The notes beneath the pieces are model-generated. The model saw only the letters and a program-made list of their open reading frames with translations, did not search any database and had not been told where the DNA came from. Shown here one piece after another: positions 25,057 to 35,424 of a stretch of 64,000 bases of DNA (position 1 is the first letter of the stretch; every line of letters starts with the position of its first letter). The position numbers and the translations under genes are program-made. Origin of the DNA: Owenia fusiformis (Eukaryota > Annelida > Polychaeta > Sabellida > Oweniidae). The stretch spans positions 10,138,842 through 10,202,841 of the forward strand of contig CAIIXF020000011.1 in NCBI GenBank assembly GCA_903813345.2, read 5' to 3'.

Positions 25057-25751
25057 CAGGGGCGTAGCCAGCTTTCAGTCAGGGGGTGCGATCGTCAAAA
25101 TAATTCGGTTTTCAGTGGGGGGGGGGGGGGGACTTTCAAGTACAAGGCATTCAAAGGTCCTTTCTTCTTCTTTCTTTATTGGTTATGGGGGGGGGGGTGC
25201 GATCATTCACCCATCGTATTCTGGTACGCCAGAACCCCTCTTATCTGCCGTTTGCGTTTGGAAGGATAAAGACAAAGGTGGCGCGGCTATATCGCGATAT
25301 TTCCCTTCACCAGGGCCTACACCAATATTCTTAACACCACTTATTAACCGATGCATGCATCAAGGGGTAGACATCATTCAAAAGCCATAATTATAACAGG
25401 GTCGGTCGGGGGAAGGTTTGCATACAATGCAATTTCTACATGCAAGCTCATTTTCACATATGCACATATAATTAATAAAGTTGATTCCTTGGGAATTCTA
25501 ATTGGGTTTATAAGCGTAACAAGGGGGAGTGAGGGGTTCGCACATCCTCCCCACAAGCAATAAAATACTAACAGTAGGTAGATGAAGAAAAGAGCGTTAA
25601 AATGATTTTTAGTTTGAAGCTTGCATCATTTTTGTAAACATTCAAAACAAATCTTTTTTGCCTCCCTTATGTCCCTTATGTCACGACTGAAAACCGCAAA
25701 TATTTTAACGATTACACCCCCCCCCCCGACCGAAAGCTGGCTACGGCCCTG
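25057..25751. mobile_element. hAT-like termini in tandem (CAGGGGCGTAGCCAG / CTGGCTACGGCCCTG)
   Basis: A left-type end CAGGGGCGTAGCCAGCTTTC starts at 25057 and a right-type end GAAAGCTGGCTACGGCCCTG finishes near 25752, with G tracts just inside. The two ends straddle the inner border of the palindrome's right arm, and the right-type end is also present, decayed, in the left arm near 20440. So either the hAT piece predates the inverted duplication or the ends belong to different insertions. Non-coding. Confidence 0.55.
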
Positions 25752-27060
25752 GGGTTTTATCAAAAACTATATCATTAACATTTTATAATTATGCAGGAAA
25801 TCCAAATTGGTAAATATGTTGCATTTAAAATATATATGAATGTTTGATATGAATATGAATACATCCATACTCTCAATATCCATTCTTTTGATATAAGATC
25901 TTGTTTCAAAGGCAATTGAAAACTTTAATCTAACTCAATCATTAAAGTATTTCTAATTGCTAATTAAGTGTATCAACACTTCGATTACACCTCAGCTGGA
26001 GATTAAATCTTAATAATTTGATCAAAGGGATTGTAATTTTTCCCAATTCTCTTATCTATGTTGCTATGTGTATACTCGTTATATTGTGTCCGGTATGTGT
26101 TGATAAACCAAAGATATGTTTTTTTGGATATCAACATTCAGAAAAAAGTGTAATATACCATTCTAGATACTTTTGTTACATCCTTCATAGCAGGGTTAGA
26201 AAACTCAAACGGATACCAGTTTTGATAATATGGTAATGTTAATATAGGCAGCATGGTTTAAATAATTGGTTGAACTGGAGGGGTGGGGGTGACAAGGGGA
26301 CATTATCAAGGTAGTTCACAGGGGCGGACTTAGACATTGGCAAGGGGGTTAGGACATACTCTGAAAAACGGTCTTCTTTTAGGCTCTTGAAACACTTTTG
26401 CACAGATATTTTCGGCAATATAAGGCCCGTTTGTTTGAAAATAATGTTGCCTAAACTAAGGCCTAAACGTGGCTATACAGAAGTAAATATTGTATTTCAT
26501 AAATTCTAAAATAATTCCTAAACATCAACTGTAATCATGGTGATCCGCAGTTGTCAAAACAGTTCAAAGAAATAGACGGATTGTTAAATAATTATTATCT
26601 TATTTTACACATGTTACTTAACCACTTCAATTATGTGGACTTACAAATTTTCAAAAACTACAGAAATGCTCACAATAAATGAGTCTTAATATTGGCTTAA
26701 ACAAAAATAATAAGGTTCGTTTAACGAAGGCCCGGACTCATCAAAACAAAAGTCTTTAAGGCTCTAAAGTCTTTCGAAATTTCCAACAGTATAATACAAT
26801 ACCATGGGTATATTCTAGTTTGATTTGTATTACACTAAAAATGAATGTTATAATCGGACATGACATGATAGGGTCACTATCATCATTTGGGAGAGGGTGA
26901 TTAATAGTAATATTTAGTACATGTGTAAACCTGTGGAATAAATCGTGCTGTTGCTTCAAGCCCGTAGCCCAGAGGAAGGTTCGCTAAACATACATCAAGC
27001 ATTTTCCCAGGGGGGCATTTTTAAAAAATTTCCAGGGGGATTTATATTTTAAAATTTGGC
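25316..27060. repeat. single-copy part of right inverted arm
   Basis: This is the reverse-complement partner of 19191-20715, longer because it holds an extra 250-bp segment near 25500-25750. The short ORFs it contains are not supported. Confidence 0.75.
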
Positions 27061-27099
27061 CAAAAAGTCACTCCATGTTAAGAATGGTGAAAATCGACG

Positions 27100-28200
27100 G
27101 ATTATATGATTCATTTTTCATATGAATCATGTACGATTACTGGATTCATTTGTTAACTATTTTCCATATGAATCCTGCTTGAATCATGGTTGCAGGATTC
27201 ATTTGTAAAGTACCTTCCGTATGAATCCTGCGCGAATCCTGAAGGTTGGATTCATTGGTAAACTACTTTACATACGTATGAATCCTGCTTGAATCCTGGC
27301 TACAGGATTCATTTATAAAGTACCTCCCATATGAATCCTGCACGAATCCTGAAGGTTGGATTCATTTGTAAACTACCTTACATACGAATCCTGCCTGAAT
27401 CCTGGCTACAGGATTCATTTGTAAAGTACCTTCCATATGAATCCTGCACGAATCCTGAAAGTTGGATTCATTTGTAAACTACCTTCCATATGAATCCTGC
27501 ACGAATCCTGAAGGTTGGATTCATTTGTAAACTACCTTCCATATGAATCCTGCACGAATCCTGAAGATTGGATTCATTTGTAAACTACCTTCCATATGAA
27601 TCCTGCACGAATCCTGAAGGTTGGATTCATTTGTAAACTACCTTCCATATGAATCCTGCACGAATCCGGAAGGTTGGATTCATTTGTAAACTACCTTCCA
27701 TATGAATCCTAAACGAATCCTGAAGGTTTGATTCATTTGTAAACTACCTTCCATATGAATCCTGCACGAATCCTGAAGGTTGGATTCATTTGTAAACTAC
27801 CTTCCATATGAATCCTGCACGAATCCTGAAGGTTGGATTCATTTGTAAACTACCTTCCATATGAATCCTGCACGAATCCTGAAGGTTGGATTCATTTGTA
27901 AACTACCTTCCATATGAATCCTGCACGAATCCTGAAGGTTGGATTCATTTGTAAACTACCTTCCATATGAATCCTGCACGAATCCTGAAGGTTGGATTCA
28001 TTTGTAAACTACCTTCCATATGAATCCTGCACGAATCCTGAAGGTTGGATTCATTTGTAAACTACCTTCCATATGAATCCTGCACGAATCCTGGCTACAG
28101 GATTCATTTGTAAACTACTTAAACATCGAATCCTGCACGAATCCTGGAGGCAGGATTCATACAGGATTCATATGCGCATATGAATCCTGCTTGAATCCTG
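27100..28200 (-). repeat. 53-bp satellite array (right arm), about 20 copies
   Basis: The reverse complement of the left-arm unit recurs with a 53-bp period, with landmarks AACTACCTTCCATATGAATC and CCTGAAGGTTGGATTCATTT. Central copies are nearly identical and outer ones diverged. This array has more copies than the left one. Confidence 0.95.
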
Positions 28201-28294
28201 CCTCCAGGATTCGGGGATTTGATTCACTTTTTTTGCTGTGTGAAGCCGTGAACATTATTTTATTAACGTTTAATTCCCGTTAAATGTTACATTA

Positions 28295-28845
28295 CGCCTA
28301 CCTGAAGTTGGACTTGTACATTTTTCTGTAGATGATAACTTGGACTTAGAATATTTCAATCATTTTCAATATTCTTTGACTTTGTTCTGTGATACATCTA
28401 CCTGAAGTTGGACTTGTACATTTTGCTGTGGATGCTAACTTGGACTTAGAATATTTTAATCATTTTCAATATTCTTTGACTTTGTTCCGTGATACATCTA
28501 CCTGAAGTTGGACTTGTACATTTTGCTGTGGATGCTAACTTGGACTTAGAATATTTTAATCATTTTCAATATTCTTTGACTTTGTTCCGTGATACATCTA
28601 CCTGAAGTTGGACTTGTACATTTTGCTGTGGATGCTAACTTGGACTTAGAATATTTTAATCATTTTCAATATTCTTTGACTTTGTTCTGTGATACATCTA
28701 CCTGAAGTTGGACTTGTACATTTTGCTGTGGATGCTAACTTGGACTTAGAATATTTTAATCATTTTCAATATTCTTTGACTGTTCTGTGATACATCTACC
28801 TGAAGTTGGACTTGTACATTTTGCTGTGGATGATAACTTGGACTT
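28295..28845 (+). repeat. 100-bp tandem array in putative transcript
   Basis: About five and a half copies of a 100-bp unit with landmarks CTACCTGAAGTTGGACTTGT, GATGCTAACTTGGACTTAGA and CAATATTCTTTGACTTTGTT. Units are nearly identical. The last copy fuses at GGACTTAG with the 44-bp array that follows, so the shorter unit may derive from part of the longer one. The same unit, more diverged, occurs next to the promoter at 10605-10925. Confidence 0.95.
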
Positions 28846-30620
28846 AGCCGGAAGAGGCTACCTTGAGAAGACAGTCCATTGGACTTAGCCGGAAGAGGCC
28901 ACCCTGAAGAAGACAATCCATTGGACTTAGCCGGAAGAGGCTACCTGAGGGAGAAGCTGTTCCATTGGACTTAGCCGGAGGAGGCTACCTGAGGGAGAAG
29001 ACGTTCCAGTTGACTTTGTCGAACAGACTCCCTGAGGCTAGGTCTTTATTTCAGCGACTTTGTCGAACGGACTTCCTGAGGAAGGTGATCCATTGGACTT
29101 AGCCGGAGGAGGCTACCTGAGGGAGAAGACAATCAATTGGACTTAGCCGGAGGAGGCTACCTGAGGGAGAAGACGATCTACTGGACTTAGCCGGAAGAGG
29201 CTACCTGAGAGAGAAGCCGTTCCATTAGACATAGCCGGAGGAGGCTACCTGAGGGAGAAGATGTTCCAGTTGACTTTGTCGTATGGACTCCCTGAGACTA
29301 GGTCTTTATTTCAGCGACTTTGTCGAACGGACTTCCTGAGGAAGGTGATCCATTGGACTTAGCCGGAGGAGGCTACCTGAGGGAGAAGATGATCAATTGG
29401 ACTTAGTCGGAGGAGGCTACCTGAGGGAGAAGACGATCTACTGGACTTAGCCGGAAGAGGCTACCTTGAAGATCCATTGGACTTAGCCAGAAGAGGCTAC
29501 CTTGAGAAGACAATCCATTGGACTTAGCCGGAAGAGGCCACCCTGAAGAAGACAATCCATTGGACTTAGCCGGAAGAGGCTACCTGAGGGAGAAGCTGAT
29601 CTACTGGACTTAGCCGGAAGAGGCTACCTGAGGGAGAAGCCGTTCCATTAGACTTAGCCGGAAGAGGCTACCTGAGGGAGAAGCTGATCTACCGGACTTA
29701 GCCGGAAGAGGCTACCTGAGGGAGAAGCCGTTCCATTAGACTTAGCCGGAGGAGGCTACCTGGGGAGAAGACGTTCCAGTTGACTTTGTCGGACGGACTC
29801 CCTGAGGCTGGGTCTTTATTTCAGCGACTTTGTCGAACTGACTTCCTGAGGAAGGTGATCCATTGGACTTAGCCGGAGGAGGCTACTTGAGGGAGAAGAC
29901 GACCCATTGGACTTAGCCGGAGGAGGCTACTTGAGGGAGAAGACGATCTACTGGACTTAGCCGGAAGAGGCTACCTGAGGGAGAAGCCGTTCCATTGGAC
30001 TTAGCCGGAGGAGGCTACCTGAGGGAGAAGATGATCTACTGGACTTAGCCGGAGGAGGCTACCTGAGGGAGAAGACGTTCCAGTTGACTTGTCGAACAGA
30101 CTCCCTGAGGCTGGGTCTTTATTTCAGCGACTTTGTCGAACGGACTTCCTGAGGAAGGTGATCCATTGGACTTAGCCGAAAGAGGCTACCTGAGGGAGAA
30201 GCCGTTCCATTGGACTTAGCCGGAAGAGGCTACCCTGAAGAAGACAATCCATTAGAGGCTACCTGAGGGAGAAGACGTTCCATTGGACTTAGCTGGAGGA
30301 GGCTACCTGAGGGAGAAGACGTTCCAGTTGACTTTGTGGAACGGACTCCCTGAGGCTAGGTCTTTATTTCAGCGACTTTGTCGAACAGACTTCCTGAGGG
30401 TGGTGATCCATTGGACTTAGGCGGAGGAGGCTACTTGAGGGAGAAGATGACCCATTGGACTTAGCCGGAAGAGGCTACCTGAGGGAGAAGCCGTTCCATT
30501 GGACTTAGCCGGAAGAGGCTACCTGAGGGAGAAGCCGTTCCATTGGACTTAGCCGGAGGAGGCTACCTGAGGGAGAAGACAATCCATTGGACTCAGCCAG
30601 AAGAGGCTACCCTGTGAAGA
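28846..30620 (+). repeat. 44-bp tandem array with higher-order pattern, ~1.8 kb
   Basis: The basic unit is about 44 bp: TGGACTTAGCCGGAAGAGGC, then TACCTGAGGGAGAAG and a variable 8-9 base tail. Every few units a longer variant is inserted (CAGTTGACTTTGTCG through GGTCTTTATTTCAGCGACTT), seen near 29008, 29268, 29787, 30080 and 30325, giving a higher-order repeat. The period is not a multiple of three and the unit holds a TAG, so no frame stays open; the array is non-coding on both strands. Confidence 0.95.
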
Positions 30621-30670
30621 AGACAATACATTTGAATTATTACTGAACGAGACAAGATACTGGTCCTTGT

Positions 30671-30877
30671 ATGGAACTGGATATTCCTTTCATCGCTTTG
30701 ATTGTGGGCAGCATATCGTTTGTACTCCTTTGTTTGATGTTTGTAATTTGCACTCGTGTTTGCATTACCACTACAGACGAAGCTTCTAATGATCAATCTG
30801 CTCCAGTATCAACTAGACAGGTTCCAGTGTTGCAGTCATCGCTTGGCTTCAGCCTGAGTGCAGTGAACTTTGTGTGA
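30671..30877 (+). CDS. 68-residue single-pass membrane protein (hypothetical)
   Basis: The ORF starts at ATG 30671, about 50 bases after the 44-bp array ends. The predicted protein begins MELD, then has one hydrophobic segment at about residues 5-30 (IPFIALIVGS and FVLLCLMFVIC), followed by a polar tail with Ser/Thr/Gln. Cysteines at about residues 21, 27 and 31 lie at the inner membrane face and could be palmitoylated. With a four-residue N-terminus it would sit as a small anchored protein; orientation is inferred. An AATAAA follows 170 bases downstream. The upstream region has no long ORF, so this could be the only product of a long repeat-rich transcript. I do not recognise the family. It could also be a chance ORF. 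Confidence 0.5.
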   Translation: MELDIPFIALIVGSISFVLLCLMFVICTRVCITTTDEASNDQSAPVSTRQVPVLQSSLGFSLSAVNFV

Positions 30878-31045
30878 CTTCAATCCAATTCCACAATTGA
30901 TGCTTATATGTATGGACTTACAGTGAATAATAATAACAACAACAACAACGAACATTGGTTCTATTCTAGTTTATTACAAGGACATTTTGCTATTTGATGT
31001 ACACAATTTTGGGCCTACAGACGCCACAATATATCGTTTGTTGTG

Positions 31046-31051
31046 TAATAA
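31046..31051 (+). terminator. candidate poly(A) signal
   Basis: AATAAA occurs in TGTAATAAATATAATTG, followed within 30 bases by TGTTCTGTTG, a possible GU-rich downstream element. It lies 170 bases after the stop codon of the 68-residue ORF, consistent with its 3' UTR. Confidence 0.5.
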
Positions 31052-31284
31052 ATATAATTGAATGTTCTGTTGAATCTTTGGTGCAAACACATTTAACGTG
31101 TGTCACGTAACCCACAAGGTATACAGCGGCCTATTAGTCCACACTACCACAATATCCACAAAAAGGCCTAACTGTTACAGTAGTTATAAAATTACTGAAG
31201 TGTTCAAATTGTTAGTCTGTTTATGAAAGAGTTCATAAACAGAATGCTGTGTTAGAAAAACATATTTTATTATTTATTCATTGA

Positions 31285-31650
31285 AGTGTGTCAAAAACGA
31301 CCGCAAAAACTACCGCATTTATTCAAAATGTCCCGCAAAAACTACTGCATTTTTTTATCTCCAGTAAAACTACCGCATTTTACAAACTCTTCCGCAAAAC
31401 TACAGTTTTTCAAAAATCTACCGTAAAACTACCACATTTTTTCAAAATCTACCGTAAAACTACCACAATTTCAAAAACTTCCAAAAAAGTAGCTTTTTCA
31501 AAAATCTACCGCAAAAACTACCGAATTTTTTTGAAAATCTACCGTAAAACTACCGCACTTTTGTCGAAAAATACTGCAAAAACTACCGCATTTTGAAAAA
31601 ATCTACCACAAAAATACCACAATTAAAAAAAAACTACCGCAAATTTTTGG
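31285..31650. repeat. degenerate tandem array of CTACCGCAAAA units
   Basis: Irregular units of about 20-30 bases built on AAAACTACCGCATTTT repeat here and resemble the array at 8586-8905. The 102-residue ORF at 31288 is a repeat product rich in Lys/Thr/Phe. It directly neighbours a broken family-A copy. Confidence 0.75.
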
Positions 31651-31669
31651 TCTTAGGTTGGCAGGTATG

Positions 31670-33318
31670 AATAAGACAATGTGAATATGTGAAAATTGAT
31701 ACATGTATATCCTGCCACCCCTGCAAAATAATGGACTTACCCACGGTTATATATATTTTACAAGTGGATCCAAGAGGCCAAGTCCATTATTTTGCAGTGG
31801 TGGCAGGATATACACATATCAATTTTTAATAAAGAATACCTATTAAAAGTTTAGTAGTCAATAAATATCAGATCTGTAAATTCCCAAATCAGAAGCGAAC
31901 TCAATAAAAATCAGATTAGAATGCACAAATACCAGATCACAGATTTTTCCAATGCTATGAGGGACCTGCTAAATGTTACACCAATACTCCATTGAGCCAA
32001 GTATTGGATGATTGGAGGCAGTTTTGATCAAATTTGCAAAGGGTGAATTATATTCTCATCTGTCTCAACAAAACAGGAATATCCCAGAATTCATACAGTC
32101 ATACTTCTCTTATGTAAACTATATCATTGATTGGCCAAGGGTTCATCTATAATCCTGGGAAATGACCTCTTCTGGACGTAAACGCATGGGAACATCTGAT
32201 TAGACCAGATCCCATGACAGTGTGTCACCTGTCATTTCTCTGTGTTGATGTACACTTTCCTCCAAAAGATTGGAAACAATTGTAGTACAGTAGAACCTGT
32301 ATATCTGAGCACTTGGATAATCCGAACACATCCCAATTTGAACATTATTTGGTCTCGTTTTTCCTCCCATTGACTCAAATGTTAAAAAAACTTGAAATGT
32401 GAACATCTCCCAATTTGAACAGTGAACAGTCATGTTTGAAAAATTAACTTATCTAATCTGAAGACTTTTCATAAAATATCACATGTTCCATACAAAATTG
32501 ATCAAATATTTGAAAAAATCTTTGAATGATCTCACTTATGGTGGGGCTTTCTAGCATGACTTAATTCATTTGAATCGGATTTTCATGTCACTGTAATGCA
32601 ATAAAGCTAGGAAGTCTAAAGAACTATAAATATTTATTGAGAATATGTTTCTATTTCTTCAAAACCCAATATCTTGCAAATGCAAAACCTCAAAATGTGA
32701 ACACCTAACCTAATCCGAACGCTCTTGGCTGGTCCCTTGGATTAGACAGTTTTTTTACTGTAGTAGGTACAATCCCCTCTAAAAGTTACTGAAATCACTT
32801 GGTGGGAATTGGTGTTGGGTTACACACAGGTGTTCAATAGAGTAGACTCATATGTTCGCTGGGCACAGATCTTCACTAAAGAGATGTTCATTATGGCAGT
32901 TTTACTGTACTGAAATCACTGGCTGAGAATTGGTGTTCACTATACACAGGTGTTCAATATAGTAGAGTCATGTGTTCACTGGGCACAGATCTTCACTAAA
33001 GAGGTGTTCATTAGGATATTTTTTACTGTACTGAAATCACTGGCTGGGAATCGGTGTTCACTATACATAGGTGTTCAATAGAGTAGAGTCATGTGTTCAC
33101 TAGGCACAGATCTTCACTTAAGAGGTGTTCACTATGACAGTTTTACTGTACTGAAAGCAGTCACTGGGAATTCACTATATTCAAAATTGAAATGTGTGTA
33201 TCATGCCACCCCTGCAAAATAATTGACTCGCCCACTTGGTCTCTTGGATCCACTTGCAAAATATATATAACCCTTGCCCACTTGGTCTCTTGGATCCACT
33301 TGTAAAATATATATAACC
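31670..33318. mobile_element. outer family-A copy, split by a nested family-A insertion
   Basis: Bases 31670-31744 and 33273-33318 together form the right end of a family-A element like that at 56760-56870: the GTGAAAATTGATA segment, the CCTGCAAAATAATGGACTT segment, then the CACTTGGTCTCTTGGATCC segment and a terminal ATATATAACC. The copy's other end is missing. The nested copy sits between the two parts and duplicates CTT(A/G)CCCAC. Confidence 0.8.
31745..33272 (-). mobile_element. family-A (MULE-like) element, 1528 bp, nested in another copy
   Basis: It starts GGTTATATATATTTTACAAG and ends with the inverted terminal repeat (…TTGCAAAATATATATAACC). Nine bases are duplicated on either side, CTTACCCAC (31736-31744) and CTTGCCCAC (33273-33281), with one mismatch. 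Its interior has three near-identical ACTGAAATCACTGGCTG/CACAGATCTTCACT blocks of about 115 bp near 32770-33150. No transposase is encoded, so it depends on another element. Confidence 0.88.
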
Positions 33319-33470
33319 ATATAAAACTGTAATAGCAATGAGTTTTAAAAGTAAAAAAGTTATATAGCACATTAATTAAGCTAGACATGTAGATATTTAA
33401 GAAACACATGGCAGCCATCTTGAAAAATGGCGGCTTTTACACACGATTTTACAATTTTTGCTTTATGGTA

Positions 33471-33866
33471 CAGCTGGAAAGTAACATTTTGGTAAAAAAT
33501 TGGTATACCAGTACATGTTATTTTCTGGTAAAAAATAAAGTATGAAGACATGTGTCAATTGCCTTGCTTTTTTCAGGAAAGTATCATTACATCGTCTTCT
33601 TTAAGAATATCTAGTAGGAGTTCAATGGGAATTCCAGGACATTCTGATATTTCACACTTTCTATTTTTTCAAATTTTCTTTCAAAGTTTTCAGACAACAC
33701 AGGAGCTACCATTGACCTGTTTCCAGGTTTACTAAAAGTAGACAGTGTAATGATACTTTCCTGCAAAAAGCAAGGAAATACACACATGCCTTCATACTTC
33801 TTTTTGTACTAGAAAATAACATGTGCAGGTATAGCAATTTTTTACCAAAATGTTACTTTCCAGCTG
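33471..33866. mobile_element. 396-bp MITE with long imperfect inverted arms
   Basis: The left end, CAGCTGGAAAGTAACATTTT, is mirrored by AAAATGTTACTTTCCAGCTG at the right. Imperfect pairing continues for roughly 120 bases, including the GGAAAGTATCATTAC/GTAATGATACTTTCC pair. The centre of about 150 bases is unrelated. Possible TA target, but only one side keeps it. No gene is supported. Confidence 0.8.
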
Positions 33867-34384
33867 AACCTTAACTTGAAAAGTAGTGGAGCGATTTTGT
33901 TCATATTTGATATGAGACTAATTATTGGCATGGCACACTGTTTAATGACATACACTCTAACATACGCCACTTCAATTATTTTTTTACATTACATAAACAT
34001 TAAACAAGAATGGATTCATTTAAGTTTGAGTTTAAATGTATTTCCTCATCTTACAAAATCTTAACTCACCACAGCCATGTTGTATGTATCTCCTATTTTG
34101 AAGAGTAGCACATGTCACTCTGTGTGTGAAATCATTCATTGAACCTATCATTCTTCACAGGTTAAAATAGTTGATTTATATTTGAATTCGATAATAACAT
34201 TTAAAAATTAAATGTGTAGTAGTAATAATTTAGTACCTCTTATTGATTAATGTATAATATTACAACATACATAATGATGTAGGCAATTTGTTTCATAAAA
34301 ATCTAAAAGTGAAATTCATAATTTTAATTTACCCTCTGGGAGCCCCAAAATCAAAGAAAATGCATTTTCTTGGTGATGTATTTT
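33867..34384. other. non-coding spacer
   Basis: Nothing with gene or repeat character was recognised here. Confidence 0.4.
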
Positions 34385-34499
34385 CTAAACTACCCATTTC
34401 ACCAGCTCTTTCCGACTCGAGTACCTCATACACCCCTGCATGGATTTGGAGTTGGATTCGCCTTTTATACGTGAGCCGATACACATCGCAAACGCTGAT

Positions 34500-34990
34500 T
34501 GGATAAAGATTGCGCGAATCTTTAATATAAGTTCTTTGGGATACATTTCTTTCATATATTTCTCCATCATTGTTGATACTGCATTTTTATGTATTTGAGT
34601 ATTTTTGAATTGTTCTTCTTATGCATCTTTTCTATAGCTTGGAACTAATAGCTGTTTAGATATAGATTCGCCATAAATGGAGCTGGATTGATACCAAGAG
34701 GTACAGGTATACCTATTTTTGTCTAAGGATTGTATTTCCTGCTTTGAAATATGCATTGTCAATAATAAAGCCCACAAGAGCGAAACATTCTTCTTTAGTA
34801 TATGCTATCTTTTTTCCACTCCAATGTGCTTCATCCTTGGTAATGGATATTTTTTGATTGTTTCCACCTCTAAATGCTTATCCTTTAGCTGTTAAATTCA
34901 TTTTGGTGTATAGAGTTGAAAAGTCAGATGATGCTATATTTCTTGCTCCATTTTTATTATTGACATCTTGACGAATATATTGAAGTAGGC
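34500..34990 (-). pseudogene. Penelope-like (PLE) reverse transcriptase relic
   Basis: Translating the minus strand from 34990 gives, with two frameshifts and stops, a chain of motifs typical of Penelope-like RTs: SSDFSTLYT near 34915, then TKEECFALVGFIIDNAYF near 34770, then IG(I/V)P.LGINPAPFMANLYL near 34700, and EKYMKEMYPKELILK near 34545. The order and spacing match the RT fingers/palm region of PLEs. The catalytic YxDD block is too decayed to read, and no GIY-YIG endonuclease is visible. Adjacent at 34995-35070 is a Helentron-like terminus with (GACA)n. Certainly inactive. Confidence 0.75.
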
Positions 34991-34994
34991 TATG

Positions 34995-35075
34995 TCTGAA
35001 ATGTTCACAGACAGACGGATGGACAGCTTTCCTATATCCCCTACGAATTTCATTGGGGATTTTTAATACTGGATA
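34995..35075. repeat. diverged Helentron-like terminus fragment
   Basis: ACAGACAGACGGATGGACAG is followed by CCTATATCCCCTACGAATTTCATTGGGGA, which resembles the right-hand ends of the element copies at 10152 and 60840. Only the end remains. Confidence 0.55.
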
Positions 35076-35159
35076 ATTAAGGGATAATTAATAATGGATA
35101 ATTAATTACCCTATGTTCAATTTTGCTGAATTTTTGACAATGCATGTACTGTATGTGTG

Positions 35160-35350
35160 TTACATATCTCTAGCTACTGAGAATTTGAAGAATTTACCTG
35201 ATGCATATGATATGAAACGTTTCAGAGAAAAAACGGTGGGGGTCATGTTGACTTCTGAGAACTTACAGATGATTTTGAAAATTCAAGTTAGTCTAAACAG
35301 TATTTGTTAAGTTGGAAATTGTAAGAATTTGTTACAGATGCCAACCGCCA
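35160..35350 (+). repeat. family-D repeat fragment
   Basis: It shares ACTTCTGAGAACTTACAGAT, AGTCTAAACAGTATTTGTTA and AAGAATTTGTTACAGATGCC with 37795-38205 and 52110-52430. Its terminal hairpin is missing. It ends about 75 bases from an ATM exon. Confidence 0.7.
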
Positions 35351-35424
35351 ACTGTCGCCCTTACTTACAACTTAATCCCACAAATCTTTTAATTCCACCC
35401 CTATAATCATAATGGAGATCTTAC

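Larger units (their letters stand above)
18377..28241. mobile_element. 9.9-kb palindromic element with satellite-bearing inverted arms
   Basis: The two ends are inverted copies beginning ACACAGCAAAAAAAGTGAAT. The left arm (18377 to about 20715) and right arm (about 25316 to 28241) match in inverse order. Both start with a 53-bp satellite array, continue through a single-copy segment containing a C/G tract and a TGGTGATCCGC block, and share a hAT-like end fragment (near 20440 and 25740). The spacer of about 4.6 kb holds a 412-bp tandem repeat, a 356-bp MITE and non-coding sequence. No transposase is recognisable and no target duplication is clear. It could be a non-autonomous giant TIR element or an inverted segmental duplication. 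It lies inside the putative intron of the 10.6-31.06 kb unit. Confidence 0.75.

Noticed and set aside
25043-25563. Overlapping ORFs of 70-115 codons
   Set aside because: They read through G tracts and hAT-like ends and mirror ORFs of the opposite palindrome arm.
18480-28200. Regular 53-bp repeats resembling a CRISPR array
   Set aside because: Units are directly contiguous and nearly identical with no variable spacers, the context is animal DNA, and the arrays are the inverted ends of a large element.
28846-30620. A repetitive secreted protein encoded by the 44-bp array
   Set aside because: The 44-bp period is not a multiple of three and each unit holds a TAG, so all frames close quickly on both strands.
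31288-31596. 102-codon Lys/Thr-rich ORF
   Set aside because: It is a translation of a degenerate A/T-rich tandem array.
33550-33735. Small gene within the CAGCTGG MITE
   Set aside because: Short open frames exist on both strands, but they lie between imperfect inverted arms and match no family.
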